Part shown: piece after piece, positions 40,106-49,200 of the stretch
How the letters are laid out: each line of letters starts with the position of its first letter
Numbering within the stretch: position 1 is the first letter of the stretch
Assembly (NCBI RefSeq): GCF_025200715.1
Contig: NZ_CP104143.1
Coordinates: 1,798,001-1,862,000 of the forward strand
Direction of reading: 5' to 3'
Length of the DNA: 64,000 bases
DNA from: Rhizobium sullae
GTDB lineage: Bacteria; Pseudomonadota; Alphaproteobacteria; Rhizobiales; Rhizobiaceae
The notes under the pieces: model-generated
What the model was told of the DNA's origin: nothing
The model's database searches: none
Seen by the model: only the letters and a program-made list of their open reading frames with translations
Translations under genes and position numbers: made by a program

Positions 40106-40179
40106 GGGGCATGCCGGCTAGCCGCCCTGTAAGCTACAGCGTCTGCGTTCAGGGCGGAAACGCGGCCCACATCATGCGA

Positions 40180-40836
40180 TCACTCGGATGCCCAGAGATG
40201 GCGCAGCCGCGGATGCTGGCGAACGTCGGAAGCGGAAGCGAACGGATTTGCGTCCCAACCGGCCTGCCTCGCCACGGCCACGATTTCGGGCTGGTCGTCG
40301 AAAAATATCGGGCACTCGCCGGCGCCGATGCTCAATCGGGAATTGATCGCCTCGAAAAAGCGGATGTCCTTCTTCGGGTATCGAATTTCTGCACTGTAGA
40401 ACATACCGTCGAACAGCTTCGAAAAGCCGAGCTCGTTCCAGAGAAATCGCGCCCGGTGATGCTCCTGGCCGGTTGCCACGTAGAGTTCGACAACGCTGCC
40501 GCTGCTCCTTATGCCCTCAATCAGATCAAAGACCTCACTGTTGAGATTCGAATCCTTTTCGAACCAATATCTCATGAAGTCCTTCGCATCGCCGTGATAT
40601 CCAACCTCCGGCAGAACCTCGGCAAGCGCCTCCGCGAGATCGCGTTTGCCGGAGATACATTCAGCCATAAGCGCGTTCGAACGGCCGCCTGCGCGTCCAA
40701 AGAAGAGATTGCCGAATGCCGCCCGGTCAACACCGAGATCAGCCTCAATCGTCGCGTCCCAGGGTTTGCGGCGCAACGGATCGGCATGCCAGCCATCGAT
40801 AAGCACACCATCAACATCAAAGAAGATTTTCGTCAT
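40180..40836 (-). CDS. HAD-superfamily hydrolase
   Basis: 218 residues. Motif I at the start is FFDVDGVLIDGWHAD (nucleophile Asp), motif II YVATGQEHH, and motif IV FFDDQPEIV, so a phosphatase/hydrolase is likely. Cap insertion between motifs I and II. The start at 40836 follows GGAGG; it begins one base after the stop of the nucleotidyltransferase gene, so the two form an operon. The substrate is unknown. Confidence 0.85.
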   Translation of the reverse strand: MTKIFFDVDGVLIDGWHADPLRRKPWDATIEADLGVDRAAFGNLFFGRAGGRSNALMAECISGKRDLAEALAEVLPEVGYHGDAKDFMRYWFEKDSNLNSEVFDLIEGIRSSGSVVELYVATGQEHHRARFLWNELGFSKLFDGMFYSAEIRYPKKDIRFFEAINSRLSIGAGECPIFFDDQPEIVAVARQAGWDANPFASASDVRQHPRLRHLWASE

Positions 40837-40837
40837 C

Positions 40838-41596
40838 TCAAATCCTCCATCCCGGCACGGCACTTGTCTTGCGGGCATCCAGGGGCGCCTCGCGGCAATC
40901 TCCATCGAAATACCGGCCACCCTTGCGAGCCAGCTCTGCTTCGGTCAAACGTAGAAGTTCCCCAGGCCGCCCTTCAGCGGCATGCTTGAAACCTGCGTCG
41001 AACGCCTCGAACAACTCGTTGTCGAGCTGCTTCAGAAGGCGTGGAATCCATTTTCCTTTCCCGGACCAAGTGCCGCGTCCAAGAAGCATCAGATCGGCAA
41101 GCGGCTGATAAAGCTGGGACGCAATTGCACGGAGTTCAGCTCCGCTGCGTTCACCGCAAAGATCGTCCAGCAGATCGGTGATTTGATATTTGAGCGCATC
41201 AAGCTCCTGCCTGGCAAGCTCAGGTGGGCCGTCCTTCAGCAACTGGGCGGCATGGCTTTGCCACGTCCGGCCATTTTCCTGGCCAGGCCCGATAATCCGT
41301 CCGGACGCCACCATGTGAACGATGATCGGATGGCCGGATTTAAGGTCGCGTTCGAAGAACCAGTTGAGCGTCTCTGGATCATGAACGAATGCTTCGAAGG
41401 GAATGCGGTCTTCAACGAACGACTCCCGCCATGCCCGATCAAGCTTATCGAAGACGACGACCAGGTCGATGTCGGAGTTTTCCGTGCCCTCTCCGCGAAT
41501 AATCGAGCCCGCAGCAAAGGCGAAAGAATAGACATCAAATCGCGCTGAGAGGACGCTACTGGTTATCCGCAAGGCTTCATCGATCTGCTTCGGCAT
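40838..41596 (-). CDS. Nucleotidyltransferase-domain protein
   Basis: 252 residues. The N-terminal half has the pol-beta nucleotidyltransferase motif GSIIRGEGTENSDIDLVVVFD (GS...DxD), followed by a helical C-terminal region rich in Leu and Arg. Such proteins include antibiotic adenylyltransferases, MNT antitoxins and RNA/protein AMP-transferases; which is meant cannot be told. Start 41596 is preferred, with an in-frame ATG at 41620 possible. Directly followed by the HAD gene. Confidence 0.8.
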   Translation of the reverse strand: MPKQIDEALRITSSVLSARFDVYSFAFAAGSIIRGEGTENSDIDLVVVFDKLDRAWRESFVEDRIPFEAFVHDPETLNWFFERDLKSGHPIIVHMVASGRIIGPGQENGRTWQSHAAQLLKDGPPELARQELDALKYQITDLLDDLCGERSGAELRAIASQLYQPLADLMLLGRGTWSGKGKWIPRLLKQLDNELFEAFDAGFKHAAEGRPGELLRLTEAELARKGGRYFDGDCREAPLDARKTSAVPGWRI

Positions 41597-41844
41597 CCTA
41601 ACCCCATCATCGGAGATCATTCAGAGACCAGATTTGGCAACGCCTGTCTGTAGGCGTTGCGAATTTCACTTAAAATCAAGCATGTCCGACCCGCTCGACG
41701 TTCCAGGTCGGGTCCTTCAGCACCGCAATGCTTGAACAGACCACGTTCTATCATCAGCTCGAAGCGCAGCACCTCCCTGCATCACCGTAGAAGATGGGGC
41801 GAAAGCCGAATACCCGATCTCCGGGTCGGACACAGCAGATAAGT

Positions 41845-41914
41845 GGCAACCCCTGCAGGATTCGAAGCTGCGACCAGGTGCTTAGAAGGCAGGGAGCAAA
41901 TCCAACGTTTTCAG
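41845..41914 (-). pseudogene. Degenerate tRNA-Arg(TCT) copy, possible att remnant
   Basis: About 60 bases match the intact tRNA-Arg at 43540-43616 on the same strand, including the CCA end region, T-arm GGATTCGAA (changed at several positions) and an intact CTTAGAAGG anticodon region (anticodon TCT). The anticodon-stem and D-arm parts are corrupted. A likely leftover of site-specific integration. Confidence 0.7.
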
Positions 41915-41928
41915 GGCTTTTCGCTATT

Positions 41929-42171
41929 TCAAACTGTAGACGCGACCCGAATATGATTGAAATCTTGCCACGATGTAAACGGTTTCCGGCCTAGTACGGA
42001 AGGCGAGAAGAATAGACGGCGGATTCGTGATAGGCGGTCGCCAGAAATATAGGCGAGTGCCTGATCGCCAAGGATGGCTTCGCAGCCATTCACCTGCCCC
42101 TGAGATAAGGACGTGCCAAAGATACCAGACGTGCGAGAGCGCACGCTTGCGTAGAACGCTGCGCGATTCAT
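41929..42171 (-). pseudogene. Phage endolysin-like N-terminal fragment
   Basis: 80-codon frame with AAGGGA before its ATG. The first 35 residues (NRAAFYASVRSR, FGTSLSQGQVNGCEAIL) resemble the start of rhizobial phage/prophage lysozyme-type (glycosidase) proteins, which usually continue with an LAYILATAYHE-like segment; here ALAYISGDR follows directly, so an internal deletion and loss of the catalytic part are inferred. Confidence 0.5.
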
Positions 42172-42252
42172 TGGGAATTCCCTTAAGATTGGGCGCGAAG
42201 AAACGCCTGGTTACGGGGCGCGCTTCATTGCGGTTCTTTGGAGGCTAAGGCG

Positions 42253-42978
42253 CTACCAACTTTCGAGCTTCTTGGTGACCGGGAGACCACGGCGGCGAAT
42301 GTTTCCGCCGAACAGATAATTCCAGCGTCGAAGCAGTACGCTTAAAGGCGATGCCCTGAACCGCAGCGGACGGCCAAGCAGGGACGCCAACGCACTCACA
42401 TAGGCTTTGGCCTCGCAAGGCATCATATGAACACCGTCGTCGGAATAGATACGGCGCAGCGCCCCGCGACTGTCCGCATAGCGTGGTGGCATCGGGAGGA
42501 ACAGCAGACCGGCCGCTTCGGCCAGTTCCTGCAGCGCTGCAGACAGGGCACGGTGTGCCGCTATGCGTTGGTCAAGCGTTCCACACGCCGGCAGTTCAGT
42601 GTTTGGACGGCGATCCGATGGAAACGGCGGCTGCGCAAGGACTATTTGCGTGCCGTCGAGATCGGCTTTCATGGCGGCCATCCTGGCCAGATATCGGGTG
42701 GCTAGATTGTGCGCCTCCGCCTGAATGCTACGTCCGGACTTTTCCGCAGCTGGGATCAAATGGCAGCGAACGTCGATTTCGCCGAACATCAGAACAACAG
42801 CGTCATGGCCGGAAAGGTCGGGAGTTATGGCGCGAACGAACGCTGGACCATCCCGCGCGATCCTGTGCATGGTCACCGGCCCTATCCAGTGGATCGAGGC
42901 ATCCTCTACCGCGTCAAAGCAGTAGGCGGAATGACTATCGCCGAATATATGCAACCTCACCCTGAAATCCCCCGACAC
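42253..42978 (-). CDS. SGNH/GDSL-type hydrolase
   Basis: 241 residues. Block I HIFGDSHSAYCF with the nucleophile Ser, block III-like MFGEIDVRCH, and block V YSDDGVHM with the His. Probably an esterase or acetyltransferase-associated hydrolase acting on a glycan or lipid; substrate unknown. It lies within the decayed element between the two tRNA-Arg copies and appears intact. Confidence 0.75.
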   Translation of the reverse strand: MSGDFRVRLHIFGDSHSAYCFDAVEDASIHWIGPVTMHRIARDGPAFVRAITPDLSGHDAVVLMFGEIDVRCHLIPAAEKSGRSIQAEAHNLATRYLARMAAMKADLDGTQIVLAQPPFPSDRRPNTELPACGTLDQRIAAHRALSAALQELAEAAGLLFLPMPPRYADSRGALRRIYSDDGVHMMPCEAKAYVSALASLLGRPLRFRASPLSVLLRRWNYLFGGNIRRRGLPVTKKLESW

Positions 42979-43539
42979 ATGAACCTATTTAGCATGGCAT
43001 CAAGCCCGCCAGAAGAGTTCAGGTATCGGGAGCCGGCAATTCTTCGGCCCAAGCAGGCGAACGAGCTGTGAAAGCATGCCCTTCAGGACGCCCCACAGCT
43101 CATCGCCTGAGTTAAGCTCGCTCGCGGCGTCATGTTGCGCAACGGGCGGGAACCCAAATTCATGGCAGCGGCAACCGTTTCGGCCTCGGCATCGGTCATG
43201 CGCCGCCACGGTACCGATTTTCCCAAGATGTACGGGCGCGGCGGCGGCGCGTTAAATTCCCCCACCTCAAGATTCCACTTCTGTGTGGCATAGGTAGATG
43301 AACCGGAACCTCTACAGCCCTGCCGGTGGAGTTCTGCTGCCCCCGGTCGTTAAACCGCTGGTAAAGCCCATCCGAATCCAAGTGTGAAGCGGAGGCTCGC
43401 TGATGGACCAATCCGAATTCACCGCAACAATCGCGACACGAAAGAACGCCTTGAGGACGAAATTTTGTAACTGGTGGCAAAATACCGTAAACGGGGTCCA
43501 AAATGCGGCAGAATACGGCCTGCAAGTCATTGAAAAGAT
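42979..43539 (-). other. Gene-poor stretch with a relic coding fragment
   Basis: 561 bases with no full gene. The minus strand at 43083-43265 gives RPYILGKSVPWRRMTDAEAE then TVAAAMN, which looks like a decayed accessory/phage protein, but no family can be named. The rest shows nothing I can identify. Confidence 0.4.
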
Positions 43540-43616
<77 letters not shown>

Positions 43617-43663
43617 ATCCGGCGCTACGTCTGGGCAGCGGCAAAGGCGGCATATCTGAGCGC

Positions 43664-43969
43664 TCAATGCGTCCAGGGCTGTGTGCGCGTATAGCGGAAA
43701 TTATCAGGATAAGCCACCGTCTGGCGAGCCGGATCCTTCGGCGCGATCACGCGGTATTCGATGCCGTTGCGCTTGGCATAGGCTTCCGCCAGTTCCTGCG
43801 TCTCGAAGGTCAGCTTCACCTGCTGGCGCATATCGCCGGAGGACGTGTAGCCCATGATGGGGTCGATCTTGCGCGGCTGCTCCTGATCGAATTCGAGCAC
43901 CCAAAGATGCGTCTTTGCCTTGCCGGACTGCATGGCGGTCTTTGCGGGACGGTAGATCTTGGCAGACAT
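43664..43969 (-). CDS. NDUFS4-like ETC complex I subunit
   Basis: 101 residues matching the ETC complex I subunit conserved region (18-kDa/NDUFS4): SAKIYRPAKTAMQSGKAKT then HLWVLEFD, SSGDMRQQVKLTFETQELAEAYA and late NFRYTRTQPWTH. Accessory subunit stabilising the NADH-binding module. The ATG at 43969 has GGAGG farther upstream. Located just beside tRNA-Arg. Confidence 0.93.
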   Translation of the reverse strand: MSAKIYRPAKTAMQSGKAKTHLWVLEFDQEQPRKIDPIMGYTSSGDMRQQVKLTFETQELAEAYAKRNGIEYRVIAPKDPARQTVAYPDNFRYTRTQPWTH

Positions 43970-44212
43970 CAGCTGCAACGCCTCCGGATATGCGGGCCTG
44001 ACCCGCTGTAACTTAGCCTTCCACCCCGTCTACGGAATGGTCTTCATCGCCTCTATAACGCGAAGAGATGAATTTTGCTTAGCCGCGAATCCCTCCACTT
44101 TCAAGAAAAAAGCCGATCGAGGAGAATGCCCGCCAGACAATGCAGTATTGAGAGTGGAAGACGCGAATTAGATATTGCGGGGCCGGGATGAAGCGTGTAT
44201 TGCCCCCTCTCA

Positions 44213-44289
<77 letters not shown>

Positions 44290-44344
44290 TTTCTTAAAAA
44301 TATCTGTCTTCGCAGGCGGCCAATGGCCTGCGCAGGAGCCGTAA

Positions 44345-44542
44345 ATGCAAGTCGAAGTACCCTGCCCCAAGTGCGGAAAGACCCGAATGAACTTTCCGCG
44401 CCCGCAGCCGCTCGATAGCGACATCATCACCTGCTATCACTGCGACTTCGAACTCGGCACTTACGGCACGATCAAGCGCAAGATGGCGCTGTTCATGGAG
44501 CGGCTGATCCAAGCCAAGGCCAAACCGGTGAAAAAACACTAG
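44345..44542 (+). CDS. Small zinc-ribbon protein, uncharacterised
   Basis: 65 residues with two CxxC knuckles: PCPKCGKT near the start and TCYHCDFE, a zinc ribbon. A basic C-terminus (RLIQAKAKPVKKH) suits nucleic-acid or protein contact. AGGAG stands eight bases before the ATG. Follows tRNA-Pro by 55 bases; function unknown. Confidence 0.75.
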   Translation: MQVEVPCPKCGKTRMNFPRPQPLDSDIITCYHCDFELGTYGTIKRKMALFMERLIQAKAKPVKKH

Positions 44543-44580
44543 TTCGCAGAGAACCGGCGGCGGACGCTTCGGCGCACCGC

Positions 44581-45066
44581 CTACTTTTTCTTCGTCACCG
44601 TGGCGCTCACGACCTTGTCGCCGACCGAGATGCCGGATTTCCTGACGACACCGGCATTCAGCTCGACGACGTATTTCACCTCGCCCATCGAATCGATGAT
44701 CGCCCGAGAATAGGGAACGGCATTTTCCTTGATGTGGCGGATGGTGCCGCCGCTGTCGATGAAGAGCATGTCGAGCGGCAGAATGGTGTTCTCCATCCAC
44801 ATAGTCACCCGCCGTGGCTGGCCGAAGTCGAAGATCATTCCAGCATCCTCGGCCATTTCCTTACGGAACATCAGGCCGTACTGACGCTGATCATCGGTGG
44901 CGGCAATCTCCACTGTGAAATTCAGCATCTTGCCGGAGGCCGTCCGGATCACCAGCGGTTCCTTGTCGAAAGGCGGTTGCTGCTGGGCAAAGGCGGAAGC
45001 GGCCAGAATGAAAAAAAGCGCCAGGAAGGCGCCTTTGATGGCATGTATGGCCATGCCGCGAGGCAT
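44581..45066 (-). CDS. DUF192 family exported protein
   Basis: 161 residues: signal peptide (FLALFFILAASAFA), then the DUF192 fold with VEIAATDDQRQYGLMFRKEM, MWMENTILPLDMLFID and the late GISVGDKV. Function unknown; archaeal and bacterial members occur alone. The ATG at 45066 overlaps the TGA of the cold-shock gene (TGATG), implying coupling; an alternative ATG is at 45054. Confidence 0.88.
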   Translation of the reverse strand: MPRGMAIHAIKGAFLALFFILAASAFAQQQPPFDKEPLVIRTASGKMLNFTVEIAATDDQRQYGLMFRKEMAEDAGMIFDFGQPRRVTMWMENTILPLDMLFIDSGGTIRHIKENAVPYSRAIIDSMGEVKYVVELNAGVVRKSGISVGDKVVSATVTKKK

Positions 45067-45644
45067 CAGTGCGACCGGCTTGCCGGGCTTGGCATATCCG
45101 GATGGATTTCGGCAGCCATCAGCCCCTTGTCGCCATCGCCGTAGCGCACGAGTACGACCTGGCCGGGGCGAAGCTCCGTCAAGCCAAAGCGGCGCAGCGT
45201 TTCCATATGCACGAAGATATCTTCCGTCCCCTCGCCGCGCGTCAGGAAGCCGAAGCCTTTCGTCCGGTTGAACCACTTCACCAGCGCGCGCTCAAGACCG
45301 CTCGTCGGCGTGACCTGCACGTGCGTGCGCACCGGCGGCAACTGCGACGGATGTACGGCGGTCGACTGGTCCATGGAGAGTATCTTGAAGGCCTGGTAGC
45401 CGCGCTCGCGGCGCTGGATCAACGCGACAATCCGCGTGCCCTCGAGGATCGTCTGGTAACCGTCGCGTCGAAGGCAGGTGACGTGCAGCAGGACGTCCTG
45501 CATGCCGTTGTCCGGAACGATGAAGCCGAAGCCCTTGGCGACATCGAACCACTTGACGACACCGGTGATTTCAACGAGGTCGACGGCTTCCCCGGACAGG
45601 TCGTCAATATCGGTGAATTCCTTCGATGAAATCCTGTCAGCCAT
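45066..45644 (-). CDS. Double cold-shock-domain protein
   Basis: 192 residues with two cold-shock domains, each carrying the RNP1-like motif: GVVKWFDVAKGFGFIVPDN in the first and ALVKWFNRTKGFGFLTRGEG in the second, then EDIFVHMETLRRFG. RNA/ssDNA chaperones of this tandem layout are typical of alphaproteobacteria. Its stop overlaps the DUF192 start. Upstream about 195 bases are free of genes. Confidence 0.94.
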   Translation of the reverse strand: MADRISSKEFTDIDDLSGEAVDLVEITGVVKWFDVAKGFGFIVPDNGMQDVLLHVTCLRRDGYQTILEGTRIVALIQRRERGYQAFKILSMDQSTAVHPSQLPPVRTHVQVTPTSGLERALVKWFNRTKGFGFLTRGEGTEDIFVHMETLRRFGLTELRPGQVVLVRYGDGDKGLMAAEIHPDMPSPASRSH

Positions 45645-45839
45645 GTCGCCAGCCCCTCAATACGCGTCACACTGTTACGGTTAACTGATTCTTGCAATCA
45701 AGATTAACATCTTGGTAACGGATAAGCGCAAGTCCTGTTTTCGGTTATTCCCAACTGCTCATTTTAGTCGCATGTCTTGCCCGAAGCTGACCTCCCGCCA
45801 CATAACGAAGCAGCCCCCATATTTTAGAGAGGAAATAGA

Positions 45840-46280
45840 ATGCGTTATCTCCACACTATGGTCCGCGTGAAGGATCTGGATGCCTCCCTGCATTTCTACG
45901 GCACGCTGTTCGGCCTGAAGGAAATCCGCAGATCCGAAAATGAAAGCGGCCGTTTCACGCTGGTTTTCCTCGCCGCAAACGAGGATATCACAAATGCAGA
46001 GAAAAATGGCGCCCCCTGCCTCGAACTTACTTACAATTGGGATCCCGAGGAATATACCGGCGGACGCAACTTCGGCCACCTCGCCTACGAGGTCGACGAC
46101 ATCTATGCGACCTGCCGGCATCTGATGGACAACGGAATTACCATCAACCGCCCGCCGCGCGACGGCCGCATGGCCTTCGTGCGCTCGCCGGACGGCATCT
46201 CCATCGAAATCCTGCAGAAGAGCGGCAGCCTTCCGGCGGCCGAGCCGTGGCTTTCGATGGGCAATACGGGCGCCTGGTAG
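45840..46280 (+). CDS. gloA: Lactoylglutathione lyase (glyoxalase I)-type VOC protein
   Basis: 146 residues: [40 protein letters not shown] and [12 protein letters not shown]. The metal ligands (His5, Glu and His from the two beta-strand modules) are in expected positions, so methylglyoxal detoxification via glutathione is likely. GAGAGGAA precedes the ATG. Confidence 0.92.
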   Translation: MRYLHTMVRVKDLDASLHFYGTLFGLKEIRRSENESGRFTLVFLAANEDITNAEKNGAPCLELTYNWDPEEYTGGRNFGHLAYEVDDIYATCRHLMDNGITINRPPRDGRMAFVRSPDGISIEILQKSGSLPAAEPWLSMGNTGAW

Positions 46281-46434
46281 ACCGAGGCTTTTGCGAGGCT
46301 TGCGGCTTTTGCGATTTCGGATCGCAGCGCCCGCTTCGCGCTTGCCGTAAGCCCGCCCCGCAGGCACTCTCCGGCCGACTCGAAGCGGAAGACGACACGG
46401 TTGAGCCGTCCTCCGCACCAACGGAGACCGTCGC

Positions 46435-47508
46435 TTGCTCACTCTCGATAAGCGGATGCCCGCCGCGGGCGCGCTTCTCATCGCTGTTGCCGCCCTTGCG
46501 CTCTCGGGCTGCGTCTCGGACCAGAAGGCTCTCGATTCCGCAGCCGGCGTGCCTGCCGATCCTGCGGCCGAGCAGCTTGCCGCGAATACGCCGGGCAAAT
46601 CCGCCAAGGGCGCCTATCGTGATCCGATGGCCACAGATGTCTCGGGCGCGCCGCCGTCGGCGGCAGCGCAGGATCCGAACGCCGCCGCCATGCCCGCCGG
46701 CGCTGCTGCCGCCCAGCCCGCCAATATCGGCGGCTTGGCGATGCAGCCGACGCGCATCAATGCGAACACAATGAGCATCTTTTCCGCCCAGCCGGCGACG
46801 CCGCAGAACAACAGGACCTCGACGATCATTCAGCCGGCGGACACCAACGCCTATGCACCGGTTCAAGGCGTCAACGCAGCACGTAGCAGCGTTTTCAGCG
46901 CGCCGCCGCCCGTAGAGCCGGCGCAGCAGGGCGAGGTGCTTGTGCCACAACAGTCCTCCGAAAACACCGGCACACGGCTCGCACCCGCCTATCAGACGGC
47001 ATCAATCGCGACCGGCAGCCTGCAAAGCGGATCGATGAACGCGCTCTACGCCGCTCCGAAGCAGAACCTCGTCGGCGGCCTTGCCGGGCTCCTTGAGAAG
47101 GCATCGCTGCAGGGCATGACGCGGGTGGCGCCGAATGGCCTGCACATCCAGAACGGCAGCGTCGAAGTCGGCTGCTTCAAGCCCGCTATGCTCAATGTCA
47201 TCAAGGCGGTCGAAGCCCATTTCGGCAAGCCCGTCGTCGTCACCTCCGGATATCGCGATCCCGGTCATAACCGCATGGTCGGCGGCGCCGAAGAATCGAT
47301 GCACAAGACCTGCGACGCCGCAGATATCAAGATCGACGGCATCTCCAAATGGGATATCGCCGGCTATATCCGCTCTCTGCCGGACCGCGGCGGTGTCGGC
47401 ACCTACTGCCACACCGAATCCGTCCATCTCGACACCGGCAAAAGCCGCGACTGGAATTGGGGCTGCGGCGCCGGACGCGCGAGAACGCCGGGCGCAAGAG
47501 CCATCTGA
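46435..47508 (+). CDS. Peptidase M15A-like lipoprotein (DD-carboxypeptidase fold)
   Basis: 357 residues. Signal and lipobox LALSGC (Cys near residue 26), long low-complexity Ala/Pro linker, then a C-terminal M15 (Hedgehog/DD-peptidase) domain from about residue 235: VVVTSGYRDPGHN, ESMHKTCDAADIKI and TESVHLDTGKSRDWNWGC with the zinc His and Asp. Probably acts on peptidoglycan in the periplasm. The start is TTG at 46435 with GGAGA upstream; ATG at 46456 lacks one. Confidence 0.88.
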   Translation: MLTLDKRMPAAGALLIAVAALALSGCVSDQKALDSAAGVPADPAAEQLAANTPGKSAKGAYRDPMATDVSGAPPSAAAQDPNAAAMPAGAAAAQPANIGGLAMQPTRINANTMSIFSAQPATPQNNRTSTIIQPADTNAYAPVQGVNAARSSVFSAPPPVEPAQQGEVLVPQQSSENTGTRLAPAYQTASIATGSLQSGSMNALYAAPKQNLVGGLAGLLEKASLQGMTRVAPNGLHIQNGSVEVGCFKPAMLNVIKAVEAHFGKPVVVTSGYRDPGHNRMVGGAEESMHKTCDAADIKIDGISKWDIAGYIRSLPDRGGVGTYCHTESVHLDTGKSRDWNWGCGAGRARTPGARAI

Positions 47509-47660
47509 CGGCAGCGCAATTTCCTGCATCACGCTGCGGCAGCGTTAGGCTATCCCTCTAAAGAAACACCCGACAGCCTATTGATTCAGCTCGGATAATC
47601 GGCCTCTTACACAGCCTCGGATTCCCTGTCATTTTTTTGAAAGAAAAAGGCAGTTCCCGC

Positions 47661-47689
47661 TTGCGGGATTCAAAACGCCTGACTATAAG
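47661..47689 (+). promoter_or_regulatory. Promoter of the first tRNA-Glu(TTC)
   Basis: -35 TTGCGG at 47661-47666, 17-base spacer, -10 TATAAG at 47684-47689, 18 bases before the tRNA. Confidence 0.7.
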
Positions 47690-47782
47690 GGCGCCACCAC
47701 GAAGGAAGCGCCCTTCGTCTATCGGTTAGGACACCAGATTTTCATTCTGGGAAGAGGGGTTCGACTCCCCTAGGGCGTGCCA
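47679..47782 (+). repeat. 104-bp direct repeat, copy 1 (tRNA-Glu with promoter end)
   Basis: Identical to 58615-58718, including the whole tRNA-Glu(TTC). Upstream, the -35 box is also shared at the same spacing (47657-47666 and 58593-58602) while the promoter spacer differs. Confidence 0.95.
47708..47782 (+). tRNA. tRNA-Glu(TTC), copy 1
   Basis: Cloverleaf with acceptor GCGCCCT and AGGGCGT, anticodon loop TTTTCAT giving TTC, T-arm GGGGTTCGACTCCCC and encoded CCA. Reads GAA/GAG. Confidence 0.97.
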
Positions 47783-47859
47783 CTTTCTCTTTTCATTTTT
47801 CCCGTTTGCCAGTACCCTTGCGAAAGCGGCTGCGCGTTCCCATTTGCAGCCGACGCAGC

Positions 47860-47934
47860 GCGCCCTTCGTCTATCGGTTAGGACGACAGATTCTCATTCT
47901 GTAAAGAGGGGTTCGATTCCCCTAGGGCGTACCA
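47860..47934 (+). tRNA. tRNA-Glu(CTC)
   Basis: Same acceptor and arms as the TTC gene but anticodon loop TTCTCAT gives CTC, and stem ACAGA/TCTGT. Encodes CCA. Reads GAG. Located 77 bases after copy 1. Confidence 0.95.
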
Positions 47935-47960
47935 CAATTCTCGACAATCGATCTTTGTCT

Positions 47961-48104
47961 TCAGTATTCGCCGCTTTTGTCGAAGTAGCGGAAATCAATC
48001 TTGCCATCCGCGCCTTTCCGGTCCACTACCGTCACTTCCGGCCCAAACAATCGGAGCGCCCTGCCCGCGGCAATACGCCGGGTAGCCGAGCGAACCCGGG
48101 GCAT
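47961..48104 (-). pseudogene. Possible truncated C-terminal coding fragment
   Basis: The minus strand just before gmd reads as a 47-codon stretch (MPRVRSATRRIAAGRALRLF then GPEVTVVDRKGADGKIDFRY) ending in TGA. It reads like a real protein end, while its continuation upstream runs antisense into gmd. It may be the stump of a gene cut by arrival of the glycan island. No family is named. Confidence 0.35.
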
Positions 48105-48128
48105 GAAGCACCATTGGAGTAACAGCTT

Positions 48129-49199
48129 ATGAGCAAGGATGCCAAAGTCGCCCTGATTACTGGCGTAACAGGGCAAGATGGAGCTTATTTGGCCCAACTG
48201 CTTTTGGATAAAGGTTATATTGTTCATGGGATCAAACGCCGGTCTTCCTCCTTCAATACCGGCCGGATTGAGAACATCTATCAAGACCCGCACGAAACGA
48301 ATGCGCGTTTTTTCCTGCACTACGGCGACATGACGGACGCCACGAACCTTATCCGTATCGTGCAGGAGACAAAGCCCGACGAGATCTATAACCTCGCCGC
48401 CCAGAGCCACGTCCAAGTCTCTTTTGAAACGCCGGAATATACCGCAAACGCCGATGGAATAGGCACTTTGCGGCTGCTCGAAGCTATCCGAATCTTGGGT
48501 CTGGACAAAACCACACGCTTTTATCAGGCCTCCACTTCCGAACTCTATGGCTTGGTTCAAGAAGTGCCTCAGCGGGAAACGACACCCTTTTATCCCCGGA
48601 GCCCTTACGCCGCGGCCAAGCTTTACGCTTATTGGATCGTCGTGAACTATCGTGAAGCTTACGGCATGCATGCATCCAACGGCATTCTGTTCAACCACGA
48701 AAGCCCCCTTCGTGGAGAAACCTTCGTGACCCGTAAGATCACCCGCGCTGCGGCTGCTATAAAGCTCGGACGGCAGGAAAGGCTTTATCTTGGCAATCTC
48801 GATGCCAAGCGGGACTGGGGGCATGCCCGCGAATACGTACGCGGCATGTGGCTGATGCTCCAGCAAGATCAGCCCGACGACTATGTTCTAGCCACCGGAG
48901 AAACGACACCAGTCCGAACCTTTGTCGAATGGGCATTTGCCGACATCGGTATTGATCTCGAATGGAAAGGACGCGGTGTTGAGGAAAAAGGTATCGACGC
49001 GGCGACGGGACAAGTTCTCGTTGAGGTCGATCCGCGCTATTTCCGGCCGACCGAGGTCGACTTGCTGATTGGAGATCCAACCAAGGCTCATGAAAAACTC
49101 GGTTGGCATCATGAGACCGGCGTGCGTGAACTGGCGCGTGAGATGGTGCAGGAAGACCTTCGCGTGATGCAATCCGATGTCGTTGCGAAGGGCGTGTAA
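48129..49199 (+). CDS. gmd: GDP-mannose 4,6-dehydratase
   Basis: Converts GDP-mannose to GDP-4-keto-6-deoxymannose, first step to GDP-L-fucose (or GDP-D-rhamnose). 356 residues: NAD(P)-binding [20 protein letters not shown], catalytic STSELYG (136-141) and YxxxK at Tyr160-Lys164. Conserved [20 protein letters not shown] is present. GGAG precedes the ATG. First gene of the island operon and followed one base later by fcl. Confidence 0.97.
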   Translation: MSKDAKVALITGVTGQDGAYLAQLLLDKGYIVHGIKRRSSSFNTGRIENIYQDPHETNARFFLHYGDMTDATNLIRIVQETKPDEIYNLAAQSHVQVSFETPEYTANADGIGTLRLLEAIRILGLDKTTRFYQASTSELYGLVQEVPQRETTPFYPRSPYAAAKLYAYWIVVNYREAYGMHASNGILFNHESPLRGETFVTRKITRAAAAIKLGRQERLYLGNLDAKRDWGHAREYVRGMWLMLQQDQPDDYVLATGETTPVRTFVEWAFADIGIDLEWKGRGVEEKGIDAATGQVLVEVDPRYFRPTEVDLLIGDPTKAHEKLGWHHETGVRELAREMVQEDLRVMQSDVVAKGV

Positions 49200-49200
49200 T

